DNA of 64,000 bases, taken from Aquirufa nivalisilvae. Lineage in GTDB: Bacteria > Bacteroidota > Bacteroidia > Cytophagales > Spirosomataceae. The notes under the pieces were generated by a model, which searched no databases, had not been told where the DNA came from, and saw nothing but the letters and a program-made list of their open reading frames with translations. This document shows, piece after piece, positions 10,076-17,540 of this stretch. The stretch is taken from the NCBI RefSeq assembly GCF_004307455.1, contig NZ_SEWX01000005.1:310001-374000 (forward strand), written 5' to 3'. A program made the position numbers and the translations under genes. How positions within the stretch are numbered: position 1 is the stretch's first letter; the number at the start of each line of letters is the position of its first letter.

Positions 10076-10685
10076 AGTCTAAGATCGATATTCTTTGTTC
10101 GCATAGAGTAATTTCTGCTTCTTCGTTGGATGCTATTACGATCAATCGATCTCTATTCTCTTGTATTTTTTGATAAAACCATTTTTTTGCTTTTTCATCC
10201 AAATTGGTGGTAGGTTCATCTAAAAATAGAAATGGTCTTTCGCCCAAAAGTGCCAAGCCCAATTTGATTTTTTGACGCATCCCAGAAGAATAGTTTTTTA
10301 TGAACTTAGATTTGTCTGGCTGTAATTCTATGTAATCTTGAAATTGAGACAATGAAATTTGACTAGGTAAAGCTTTCAATTGAACGAGGAAATTCAATAG
10401 TTCAGTTAAGGTAAATTCCTCAATTAGCTCTACATATGGGGCTGCATAGGAAACTAAAGCATGGCATTGATCTGCTTCTATTTTAGATTGATTATCATGT
10501 AGGAATGATACTTGTCCTTTGCTAGGTAATGAGTATTGGGCTAATATGCGTAATAGGGTAGATTTTCCAGAACCATTGGGTCCAGTTAATGCATATGATT
10601 GACCAGATTCAAAGGAATAGGAAAAGGAGCGAACAACCCATTCTTGACGGAATTTTTTTTCAACATGTTCGGCAAGAATTTTCAT
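10068..10685 (-). CDS. ABC transporter ATP-binding protein (lpx operon)
   Basis: 205-residue stand-alone ABC ATPase, small like CcmA. Walker A GPNGSGKST is at residues 35-43, the signature is degenerate (YSSGMRQK), and Walker B is FLFLDEPTT. No TM domain is fused. It is the last gene of the lipid A operon, 11 bp after lpxA, and its stop overlaps convergent gldF by 8 bp. The permease partner is not evident: it could be an unlinked ABC-2 permease, or gldF on the other strand (speculative). Its substrate cannot be read from the sequence. Confidence 0.85.
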   Translation of the reverse strand: MKILAEHVEKKFRQEWVVRSFSYSFESGQSYALTGPNGSGKSTLLRILAQYSLPSKGQVSFLHDNQSKIEADQCHALVSYAAPYVELIEEFTLTELLNFLVQLKALPSQISLSQFQDYIELQPDKSKFIKNYSSGMRQKIKLGLALLGERPFLFLDEPTTNLDEKAKKWFYQKIQENRDRLIVIASNEEAEITLCEQRISILDFK

Positions 10686-10696
10686 GAATTGACGGT

Positions 10697-11467
10697 TTAT
10701 CCTTTCATGATTCCGCGTTCGGAGTTACGAATAAAAGAAAGTATTTCATCTCTTTCTAAAGATGGACGAATCTGTTCTTCAATTTCTGATAAGGCAGTCT
10801 GGATATTCAATCCTTTCTGGTAGATATATCGATATATTTCTTGAATATCAGCGATTTGTTCATCGGAGAAATTCCTTCTTCTTAAACCAACGGAATTGAT
10901 TCCTGCATAGGTTAGAGGTTCTCTTCCCGATTTGGTGTAGGGAGGAACATCTTTACGAACAAGGGATCCACCAGAGATCATGACATGTTTACCAATACTA
11001 GCAAATTGGTGTATTGCGGTAGAGCCTCCAATGATGGCAAATTCTCCTACGGTAACATGACCAGCCATTTGAACCGAATTGGCTAAAATACAATTGTCGG
11101 CAATTTGACAATCATGTGCAATATGAACATAAGCCATGATTAAGCAATTTTTGCCCACGACGGTACGGTCTTTATCAACAGTACCTCGATTGATGGTTAC
11201 ACATTCACGAATGGTAGTATTGTCGCCAATCTCTGCAGTTGTTTTTTCACCACCAAATTTTAAATCTTGGGGGATAGCAGAAATAACTGCACCAGGGAAA
11301 ATACGAACATTTTTCCCAATTCGAGCACCAGGGAAAATGGTTACATTTGACCCAATCCAAGTACCATCACCTATCTCAACATCTCCGTGTATCATGGTAA
11401 ATGGATCAATTGTCACATTTTGGCCAATTTTTGCGGATGGATCTATATGTGTGAGCGGATATGTCAT
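10697..11467 (-). CDS. lpxA: UDP-N-acetylglucosamine O-acyltransferase LpxA
   Basis: 256-residue left-handed beta-helix acyltransferase that catalyses the first step of lipid A synthesis, adding a 3-hydroxyacyl chain to UDP-GlcNAc from acyl-ACP. Hexapeptide repeats ([LIV]-G-x4 type) run from about residue 10 to 185, including IGDGTWIGSNVTIFPG. The catalytic-histidine region is MAYVHIAHDCQIAD (residues ~121-134). The C-terminal helical part (LRRRNFSDEQIADIQEIYR) is the family's ending. It lies 8 bp downstream of lpxC-fabZ in the same operon. Confidence 0.97.
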   Translation of the reverse strand: MTYPLTHIDPSAKIGQNVTIDPFTMIHGDVEIGDGTWIGSNVTIFPGARIGKNVRIFPGAVISAIPQDLKFGGEKTTAEIGDNTTIRECVTINRGTVDKDRTVVGKNCLIMAYVHIAHDCQIADNCILANSVQMAGHVTVGEFAIIGGSTAIHQFASIGKHVMISGGSLVRKDVPPYTKSGREPLTYAGINSVGLRRRNFSDEQIADIQEIYRYIYQKGLNIQTALSEIEEQIRPSLERDEILSFIRNSERGIMKG

Positions 11468-11475
11468 GGGTAAGA

Positions 11476-12870
11476 TTATGATTTTCTAACTAAACTAGCG
11501 GTCATTTCTGCTTCGCAAACAACTTGTCCGGCTACATAGGCCTTACCTGTCATTTTAGCAATTCCTCTTCTAATAGGTGAAATTAATTCACAACGAAAGA
11601 TAACAGTATCTCCAGGAATTACGCTTTTTCTGAATCGACAATTTTCAATACCGACTAAATATGGCCAATAGTTTTCTGGATCAGGAACGGAGCTAAGAAC
11701 TAAAATGCCACCTGTTTGAGCCATAGCTTCTACTTGCATGACACCTGGCATAACTGGGTTATTGGGAAAATGGCCCATAAAATAGCTTTCATTCATGGTG
11801 ACATTTTTAATTCCTACCACGCTATTTTCATCCAAATAAGTGATTTTGTCAATCATTTGGAACGGATAACGGTGAGGCAATAACTCATATATACGTTCGT
11901 GTGAACAAATAGGAGGTTGTTTAGGATCGTAAACTGGAACCTTGTTTTTCTCCGTTTCAAGCATTAATTTCTTGATCTTTTTAGCTAGTTCTACGTTAGA
12001 CGCATGACCAGGTCTAGAAGCAAGAATTTGAGCTTTAATAGGTCTCCCTACTAAGGCTAAGTCGCCCATTACATCCAATAATTTATGGCGAGCCATTTCA
12101 TTATTGTAATGCAGGTTGGTATTATTTAAGATTCCCACTTCTTTGGAAATACTTACTTTAGGTTTTCCTAAAACTTCAGATAAATGGGATAACTCTTTTT
12201 CTGAATAATCACGATCAGCAATCACGATGGCATTACTTAAATCTCCACCTTGAATTAAGCCAGCTTTGTAAAGTACTTCTAATTCATGTACAAAACAGAA
12301 AGTTCTGCACATGGCAAATTGCTCTTTAAATTGAGAAACGTGCGTTAAATTAGCATGCTGGCTGGATAAGAATTTAGAATTATAATCCACCATTACGGCA
12401 ATCCGGTAATCGTTTAAAGGAAGAGCAGCTAACTCAATGCCTTTATCTAAATCTTTAAAACGGATTTCTTCAGGTAATTCAAAGAATTTACGATGAGCTT
12501 CTTGTTCTAAGGGAATAGCTTCTTCTAATGCTTCTACAAATTTGATGGAACTTCCATCCATGATAGGAGGTTCAGGGCCATCTAATTGTATTAAAATATT
12601 GTCAATTTCCATCCCCACCATGGCAGCCAAAACATGCTCTACCGTGTTTATACGCGCACCGTTATGTTCGATGGTGGTACCTCTAGAAGTATCTACTACG
12701 TAATCAACATCAGCATCTGCAATCGGTTGATCGGGTAAATCGGTACGTTGAAATTTGATACCATGATTAGCTGGTGCTGGTAAAAAAGTCATAGTGGCTG
12801 TAACGCCAGTATGAAGACCCACTCCGCTCAGAGTGACAGATTTACTAATGGTGTGTTGCTTATTGTTCAT
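11476..12870 (-). CDS. lpxC-fabZ: Bifunctional LpxC deacetylase / FabZ dehydratase
   Basis: 464-residue fusion. Residues ~1-310 are LpxC, the zinc deacetylase that commits UDP-acyl-GlcNAc to lipid A; metal-ligand motifs TVEHVLAAM and MARHKLLDVMGDLAL are present. Residues ~315-464 are FabZ, the 3-hydroxyacyl-ACP dehydratase, with LLPHRYPFQMID and the catalytic motif GHFPNNPVMPGVMQVEAMAQ. The fusion is established in Bacteroidota and joins two enzymes that compete for 3-hydroxyacyl-ACP. It sits between lpxD and lpxA with spacings of 17 and 8 bp, so it is co-transcribed with them. Confidence 0.97.
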   Translation of the reverse strand: MNNKQHTISKSVTLSGVGLHTGVTATMTFLPAPANHGIKFQRTDLPDQPIADADVDYVVDTSRGTTIEHNGARINTVEHVLAAMVGMEIDNILIQLDGPEPPIMDGSSIKFVEALEEAIPLEQEAHRKFFELPEEIRFKDLDKGIELAALPLNDYRIAVMVDYNSKFLSSQHANLTHVSQFKEQFAMCRTFCFVHELEVLYKAGLIQGGDLSNAIVIADRDYSEKELSHLSEVLGKPKVSISKEVGILNNTNLHYNNEMARHKLLDVMGDLALVGRPIKAQILASRPGHASNVELAKKIKKLMLETEKNKVPVYDPKQPPICSHERIYELLPHRYPFQMIDKITYLDENSVVGIKNVTMNESYFMGHFPNNPVMPGVMQVEAMAQTGGILVLSSVPDPENYWPYLVGIENCRFRKSVIPGDTVIFRCELISPIRRGIAKMTGKAYVAGQVVCEAEMTASLVRKS

Positions 12871-12887
12871 ACGAATCTAATGTCAAA

Positions 12888-13910
12888 TTACTCAACTTTT
12901 ATTGTTTGATTGATTTTTTCAAACAAGTCAGGTAATTGACGAATAAGTGCATTTCTTTTTAAATAATCTACATTAGGGGAGGCTGGTGTACCTCCAAGTG
13001 TTTGTCCAGGATTTTTAACAGTTTTAGTTACTCCAGATTGCGCAGTTACAATGGTATTGGGAGCAATGCTGATATGTCCAGCAACTCCTACTTGACCACC
13101 AATTAAACAATGATCTCCAATTTTTGTAGAGCCTGAAACACCCACTTGGGCAGCTATGGCTGTATTTTGGCCAACTTCCACATTATGAGCAATTTGTACT
13201 AAATTATCTATTTTAGAGCCTTTACCTATTTTGGTTGAGCCCATGGTTGCTCGATCTATGGTGGTATTAGCACCGATACTCACATGGTCTTCAATGATCA
13301 CATTACCAAGCTGAGGAATGGTTGTAAATGTACCGTCTGGTTGAGGTGCAAAACCGAATCCATCAGAACCAATGACCGCATTGGCATGTATAGTACAATG
13401 ATTACCTATGATCGTGTCTGGATATAAAATAACTCCAGGATAGATCATGCAGTTTTCTCCGATTTTCACATTGACACCGATACTAACATTATTCATAATG
13501 CGAGTACCAGAACCGATTTTAGCATTTCGATTAATGCTCGTGAACGTTCCTACGTAGATGTTTTCACCTAAAATAGCGCTTGGGTCAATGAAAGAGGGTT
13601 GTTGAATTCCTGTTTCATTGGATGCCATCATCTCTTGGTATTTTTGTAACAGAATAGTGAATGACAAATATGGGTCAGCAACACGTATTAAAGTGGCTAA
13701 TGGCTTCTTTTTTAACGTTTGGTCCTGTGAAATGATGATGGCAGTCGCCTTCGAATCATATAAAAAAGCCTCGTACTTGGGATTAGCTAAAAACGAAATT
13801 GAACCTGATTTACCTTCCTCTATTTTGCTGAAATCTGAAATAATATCAGCTCCATTCCCATCTACTGTTCCTTGAATTAGTCCGGCAATTTGATCAACAG
13901 TAAATTTCAT
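12888..13910 (-). CDS. lpxD: UDP-3-O-acylglucosamine N-acyltransferase LpxD
   Basis: 340 residues, third step of lipid A synthesis (N-acylation of the glucosamine). The N-terminal ~100 residues are the uridine-binding domain (with GSISFLANPKYEAFLYDSKA). A long hexapeptide beta-helix follows (residues ~105-310), containing the HANAVIGSDGFGFAP region and the catalytic-histidine segment NLVQIAHNVEVGQNT. Length is typical. It starts 46 bp after the HD-domain gene and ends 17 bp before lpxC-fabZ. Confidence 0.97.
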   Translation of the reverse strand: MKFTVDQIAGLIQGTVDGNGADIISDFSKIEEGKSGSISFLANPKYEAFLYDSKATAIIISQDQTLKKKPLATLIRVADPYLSFTILLQKYQEMMASNETGIQQPSFIDPSAILGENIYVGTFTSINRNAKIGSGTRIMNNVSIGVNVKIGENCMIYPGVILYPDTIIGNHCTIHANAVIGSDGFGFAPQPDGTFTTIPQLGNVIIEDHVSIGANTTIDRATMGSTKIGKGSKIDNLVQIAHNVEVGQNTAIAAQVGVSGSTKIGDHCLIGGQVGVAGHISIAPNTIVTAQSGVTKTVKNPGQTLGGTPASPNVDYLKRNALIRQLPDLFEKINQTIKVE

Positions 13911-13956
13911 GCAGGGATGAATTGATTTTCAGGTAATAATGGAATTAGGTACGCAA

Positions 13957-15201
13957 TCATCGTAATTCGCCTTGCAAATATACGCTCTTTGGGCAACAAA
14001 AATAGTATTTTTTTACAATCTTACTTAATGCTTGGATTGTCGGTAAGTCAGATGCTTCGAGTAACTCGACGACCTGCCCTTGTTTATCGACCATTTTGAT
14101 GGTATTGTCTCCTTGTATGTAGGCAGCATTACTTGTAGAACCATCCACTACAAAATAGCCCACTTCCTCAGCAGTTATACCCAAACTTTTTTGAATCATT
14201 TGCTCAATTTCCAGTTTTTTAGTTCTTGGAATAGGTTGACTTCCTAATTTGCAAGTGAATAATTTTCGGGTTAGAAATTGCTGACAAAGATTTTTTAGGA
14301 TGATATCTTCGGCTGATTTCCAACTCTTTATGGCTGCCCAAACATCGTGATCATCTAAGTCTGTAAAGGCTATAAGTAAAGATTCTCTACTAGAAAACTC
14401 TTCCCAAGTGTACACTTTGCTTAAAAATGTAAATAGGGGGGTAGAACATTCTAATTGTACGCCAGAATTAATTAAATATTTAGCTCTGCGTAATATTTGA
14501 ATCAACATGCTCTCTGCTGCAATGGCCGTTTTATGTAAATAGACTTGCCAATACATGAGCCTCCTAGCCATCAAGAAATTTTCGATGGAATAAATTCCTT
14601 TTTCTTCTAAAACTAATTTTTCATTGACTAAATCCAACATAGACAAGAGCCTTTCCGAACCAATGAATCCTTCTCGAACCCCTGTGTAAAAGGAATCTCG
14701 ACTTAAATAATCCAATCGATCGACATCCAATTGACTAGAAATTAATTGGTGAAAAAATGGACGGTGGTATTCATCTGAAAACATTTGAATGGCTAAATCT
14801 AATCTTCCTTCAAAATGCTTATTTAAAGTAGCCATCAGTATTTGTGAAATGGCCTCATGGTGGACATTTTCTAATAAGGTATATTCCAATACATGAGAAA
14901 ATGGACCATGGCCAATGTCGTGCAAGAGGATGGCGATTTCTGCGGCTTCTCTTTCCTCGTCAGATATTGGGTATCCTTTAGCTTGTAAATTATTGAGTGC
15001 TTGATCCATTAAATGCATGGCACCTAAGGCATGATGAAATCGAGTATGATGGGCACCTGGATAAACAAATTCGGCTAATCCCAATTGTTTGATGCGCTTT
15101 AATCGTTGAAAATACGGGTGATCAATGAGTTTTAATATGAATGGGTTATTGATTTTAATAAAGCCATAAATAGGGTCATTGATAATTTTAGTTGGGTACA
15201 T
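13957..15201 (-). CDS. HD-domain phosphohydrolase
   Basis: 414-residue metal-dependent HD phosphohydrolase of the dNTPase/SAMHD1-like type. The N-terminal region carries the metal residues: TRFHHALGAMHLM, then LLHDIGHGPFSH, then SSQLDVDRLDYLSRDSF. The C-terminal half is less conserved. The substrate (dNTP or another nucleotide) cannot be told from sequence. It lies 5 bp after the DUF1003 gene and upstream of lpxD, an order I associate with Bacteroidota lpx loci, but no direct role in lipid A is implied. Confidence 0.9.
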   Translation of the reverse strand: MYPTKIINDPIYGFIKINNPFILKLIDHPYFQRLKRIKQLGLAEFVYPGAHHTRFHHALGAMHLMDQALNNLQAKGYPISDEEREAAEIAILLHDIGHGPFSHVLEYTLLENVHHEAISQILMATLNKHFEGRLDLAIQMFSDEYHRPFFHQLISSQLDVDRLDYLSRDSFYTGVREGFIGSERLLSMLDLVNEKLVLEEKGIYSIENFLMARRLMYWQVYLHKTAIAAESMLIQILRRAKYLINSGVQLECSTPLFTFLSKVYTWEEFSSRESLLIAFTDLDDHDVWAAIKSWKSAEDIILKNLCQQFLTRKLFTCKLGSQPIPRTKKLEIEQMIQKSLGITAEEVGYFVVDGSTSNAAYIQGDNTIKMVDKQGQVVELLEASDLPTIQALSKIVKKYYFCCPKSVYLQGELR

Positions 15202-15206
15202 AGTGT

Positions 15207-15920
15207 TTAGCGGACTTTCTTATCTTTTACCAAATTGGTTATTTCATTTAACATTTCAACTTGGATGTTTTGTATTTCAAGCAATTCTTGTTGCTGATGC
15301 ATCATTAAATGATCTATTTTCTCATTTAGCAAGCGTATTTCTAATTCTGATTTCAAATTGATTAAATAATCTTTTTTAGACCTTTCTCGATCTCTTTCTT
15401 CTTGTCTATTTTGGCTCATCATAATCACAGGTGCTTGCAAAGAAGCAATACAGGATAAAATCAGATTTAATAGAATAAAAGGATAAGGGTCAAAACCTTT
15501 ATTGATAAATAAATAGACATTGACTAAAATCCATAAGGCTAAAAATACAAAGAAGGAAATGATAAAACGCCAACTACCACCAAAAGAGGCTACTTTATCC
15601 GCTATTATTTGACCAGTGGTTAAATCTCCAAAATCTTCCATGTCCACAGCTTGGGTAATTAAACGGTGGTCTGCTTCATTTTTGATGACTACTTGTTCTA
15701 AAGCTGTTAAATCACCCGATTCCTTTTTAAGAAAATCTGATAAATAAATTTGCCGAAATATGTTCAATTCGCTTAAAGCTAAATTGCTTTCTGAGTTGAA
15801 TTTGGGGTAGTCTCTTTGAATTAATTGTAAAATCCCTTCTTGAATATTAGTCCCATTAACTAATTCTGAAATAGGGTAAATTTTCTTGGATAGATCGCTG
15901 ATGAACGTTTTTGTTTTCAT
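15207..15920 (-). CDS. DUF1003 family membrane protein
   Basis: 237 residues. A soluble N-terminal ~120 residues precede two TM helices (about 118-137 and 145-170) that contain the DUF1003 signature: GSWRFI in the first and DPYPFILLNLILSCIASLQAPVIMMSQNRQ across the second. A charged amphipathic coiled coil makes up the C-terminus. The family is of unknown function. It is the first gene of the minus-strand operon ending at 10068; its 5' side faces the tRNA gene. Confidence 0.9.
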   Translation of the reverse strand: MKTKTFISDLSKKIYPISELVNGTNIQEGILQLIQRDYPKFNSESNLALSELNIFRQIYLSDFLKKESGDLTALEQVVIKNEADHRLITQAVDMEDFGDLTTGQIIADKVASFGGSWRFIISFFVFLALWILVNVYLFINKGFDPYPFILLNLILSCIASLQAPVIMMSQNRQEERDRERSKKDYLINLKSELEIRLLNEKIDHLMMHQQQELLEIQNIQVEMLNEITNLVKDKKVR

Positions 15921-15980
15921 GGTTGAAAATGGATGGGACCAAGCTAGTTTGAACCTTAAATTATAAATTTATAAAGGAAA

Positions 15981-16012
15981 TTAGTTAAAAAGCTCTTGAT
16001 TATTTAATTTTG
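15981..16012 (+). promoter_or_regulatory. Promoter of the tRNA gene
   Basis: TAATTTTG at 16005-16012 is a perfect TAnnTTTG -7 box, 24 bp before the mature tRNA 5' end. TTAG at 15981-15984 is a plausible but imperfect -33 element, 20 bp upstream. Confidence 0.55.
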
Positions 16013-16036
16013 CAGCTCGTTGAAGCAATTCAATGC

Positions 16037-16110
16037 GGACTTGTAGCTCAGTTGGTTAGAGCATCTGACTCATAATCAGGGGGTCCATGGTTCGAGCCCA
16101 TGCTGGTCCA
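16037..16110 (+). tRNA. tRNA with CAU anticodon (Met elongator or Ile2)
   Basis: 74-nt cloverleaf. D stem GCTC/GAGC. The anticodon stem 16064-16068/16076-16080 has loop CTCATAA and anticodon CAT at 16071-16073. The variable loop is 5 nt. The T stem CATGG/CCATG has loop TTCGAGC, and the discriminator is A. CCA is not encoded (CCC follows). The acceptor stem has a U-G wobble at pair 5 and a U-U mismatch at pair 6. It is not the initiator, since the anticodon stem lacks three G-C pairs. Elongator Met and lysidine-modified Ile2 cannot be separated with certainty here. Confidence 0.95.
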
Positions 16111-16118
16111 CCCCATGT

Positions 16119-16155
16119 AAAAAGCAACACCTTGAAATAGAGTGTTGCTTTTTTT
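16119..16155 (+). terminator. Intrinsic terminator after tRNA
   Basis: Seven-bp stem GCAACAC (16124-16130) with GTGTTGC (16142-16148), extended by A-T pairs, then a T run to 16155. It ends the single-tRNA transcript 70 bp before the next CDS. Between DUF1003 (ends 15920) and 16226 I see only the promoter, tRNA and this terminator. Confidence 0.85.
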
Positions 16156-16225
16156 ATTCATTGATTTAATGGTATTTTGAAAATTTTGCAATATTTTGAG
16201 AAATAATTAAACAAAATAATGCAAC

Positions 16226-17539
16226 ATGAACCGTCAAGAATTTATTAAACAATCTAGCATTCTTTTTATGGCCAGTCAAATTCATATTCCTGCTACTTCA
16301 GAAACTAACTGGGCGGGAAATTTGACTTATTCAGCAAAAAAGATAGTATACCCTATAAGCATTGAAGAATTAAGAAAAGAAGTGTTAGCCGCTAAACAAC
16401 CTAAAGCTTTAGGCTCTAAACATTCATTTAATACCATTGCTAATTCAACAGATACACTGATTTCTACTTCAAAATTGGATAAACTACTATCCATTGACCG
16501 TCAAAAGATGTGGGTTTGGGTTGAATCAGGAATCAAGTATGGAACGCTTGGTTTATTATTAGACAAAGAAGGTTTTGCTCTACACAATTTAGCCTCCTTA
16601 CCACATATTTCGGTTGCAGGAGCATGTGCTACGGCTACTCATGGTTCAGGAGATAAAAATGGTAATTTGTCTTCGGCAGTTCGTGGCATTGAAATGATGA
16701 AGGCAGATGGAACTTTGGAAAGATGGGAGCAAGGTCATCCCGATTTTAATGGTGTCGTTGTGAATCTGGGTGCTTTGGGTATTGTAACCAAAATGGCTCT
16801 AGCAATTCAACCGAAATTTGAAGTTAGTCAGTTTGTCTTTGAAAATTTATCGATGAACCAATTGAAAGATCATTTTGATGAGATATATCAAGAAGGTTAT
16901 TCAGTAAGCATGTTTACACATTGGGAGAAAAAATTAATTAATCAATTGTGGATCAAGAAACGTACAGATGCGAAAAATATCCACCCTGTAAATACGTATT
17001 TTGGCGCCACTGCAGCTAGTACTCATTTGCACCCAATCAAAATTAACTCTCCCATTAATTGCACGGATCAAATGGGAATTTCGGGTCCTTGGTATGAGCG
17101 ACTTCCGCATTTTAAAATGGGATTTACGCCTAGTAATGGGGCTGAATTACAGGCAGAATATTTTGTTCCTAGAAAATATGCCTATCAAGCCATCATGGCC
17201 GTAGAAGCTATACATTCTATTTTTGTGCCTTATTTATTTGTGACTGAAATTAGAAGTATGGCTGCAGATGAACTTTGGTTAAGTCCTGCTTATCAACAAG
17301 ATACTATTGCTATACATTTTACATGGAAGCCTGACACCAAAAATGTGATGGCAGTATTACCTAAAATTGAAGCAGCTTTAGAGCCGTATGAAGTAAAACC
17401 ACATTGGGGTAAATTATTTACTTTGAGTCCCCAGAAACTACATGCTCGTTATCCAAAATTTAAGGATTTTCAGGCTTTAGCAAAACGCTTAGATCCTCAA
17501 GGACATTGGAGAAATGAGTTTTTGAATCGAAATTTATAA
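16226..17539 (+). CDS. FAD-dependent alditol/aldonolactone oxidase-like protein
   Basis: 437-residue VAO-family flavoprotein like alditol/xylitol oxidases (with the D-arabinono-1,4-lactone oxidase C-terminal domain). NWAGNLTY near residue 28 and ALGSKHSFN near residue 60 match the FAD domain; the His of the latter is the covalent flavin site in characterised alditol oxidases. ATATHGSGDKNG and NLGALGIVTKM complete the FAD-binding core. HWGKLF and the C-terminal LDPQGHWRNEFL fit the family. Residues 1-25 look like a weak twin-less signal or anchor. The substrate, probably a polyol or lactone, is inferred only. It is convergent with the sugar dehydrogenase (1-bp gap). Confidence 0.85.
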   Translation: MNRQEFIKQSSILFMASQIHIPATSETNWAGNLTYSAKKIVYPISIEELRKEVLAAKQPKALGSKHSFNTIANSTDTLISTSKLDKLLSIDRQKMWVWVESGIKYGTLGLLLDKEGFALHNLASLPHISVAGACATATHGSGDKNGNLSSAVRGIEMMKADGTLERWEQGHPDFNGVVVNLGALGIVTKMALAIQPKFEVSQFVFENLSMNQLKDHFDEIYQEGYSVSMFTHWEKKLINQLWIKKRTDAKNIHPVNTYFGATAASTHLHPIKINSPINCTDQMGISGPWYERLPHFKMGFTPSNGAELQAEYFVPRKYAYQAIMAVEAIHSIFVPYLFVTEIRSMAADELWLSPAYQQDTIAIHFTWKPDTKNVMAVLPKIEAALEPYEVKPHWGKLFTLSPQKLHARYPKFKDFQALAKRLDPQGHWRNEFLNRNL

Positions 17540-17540
17540 T

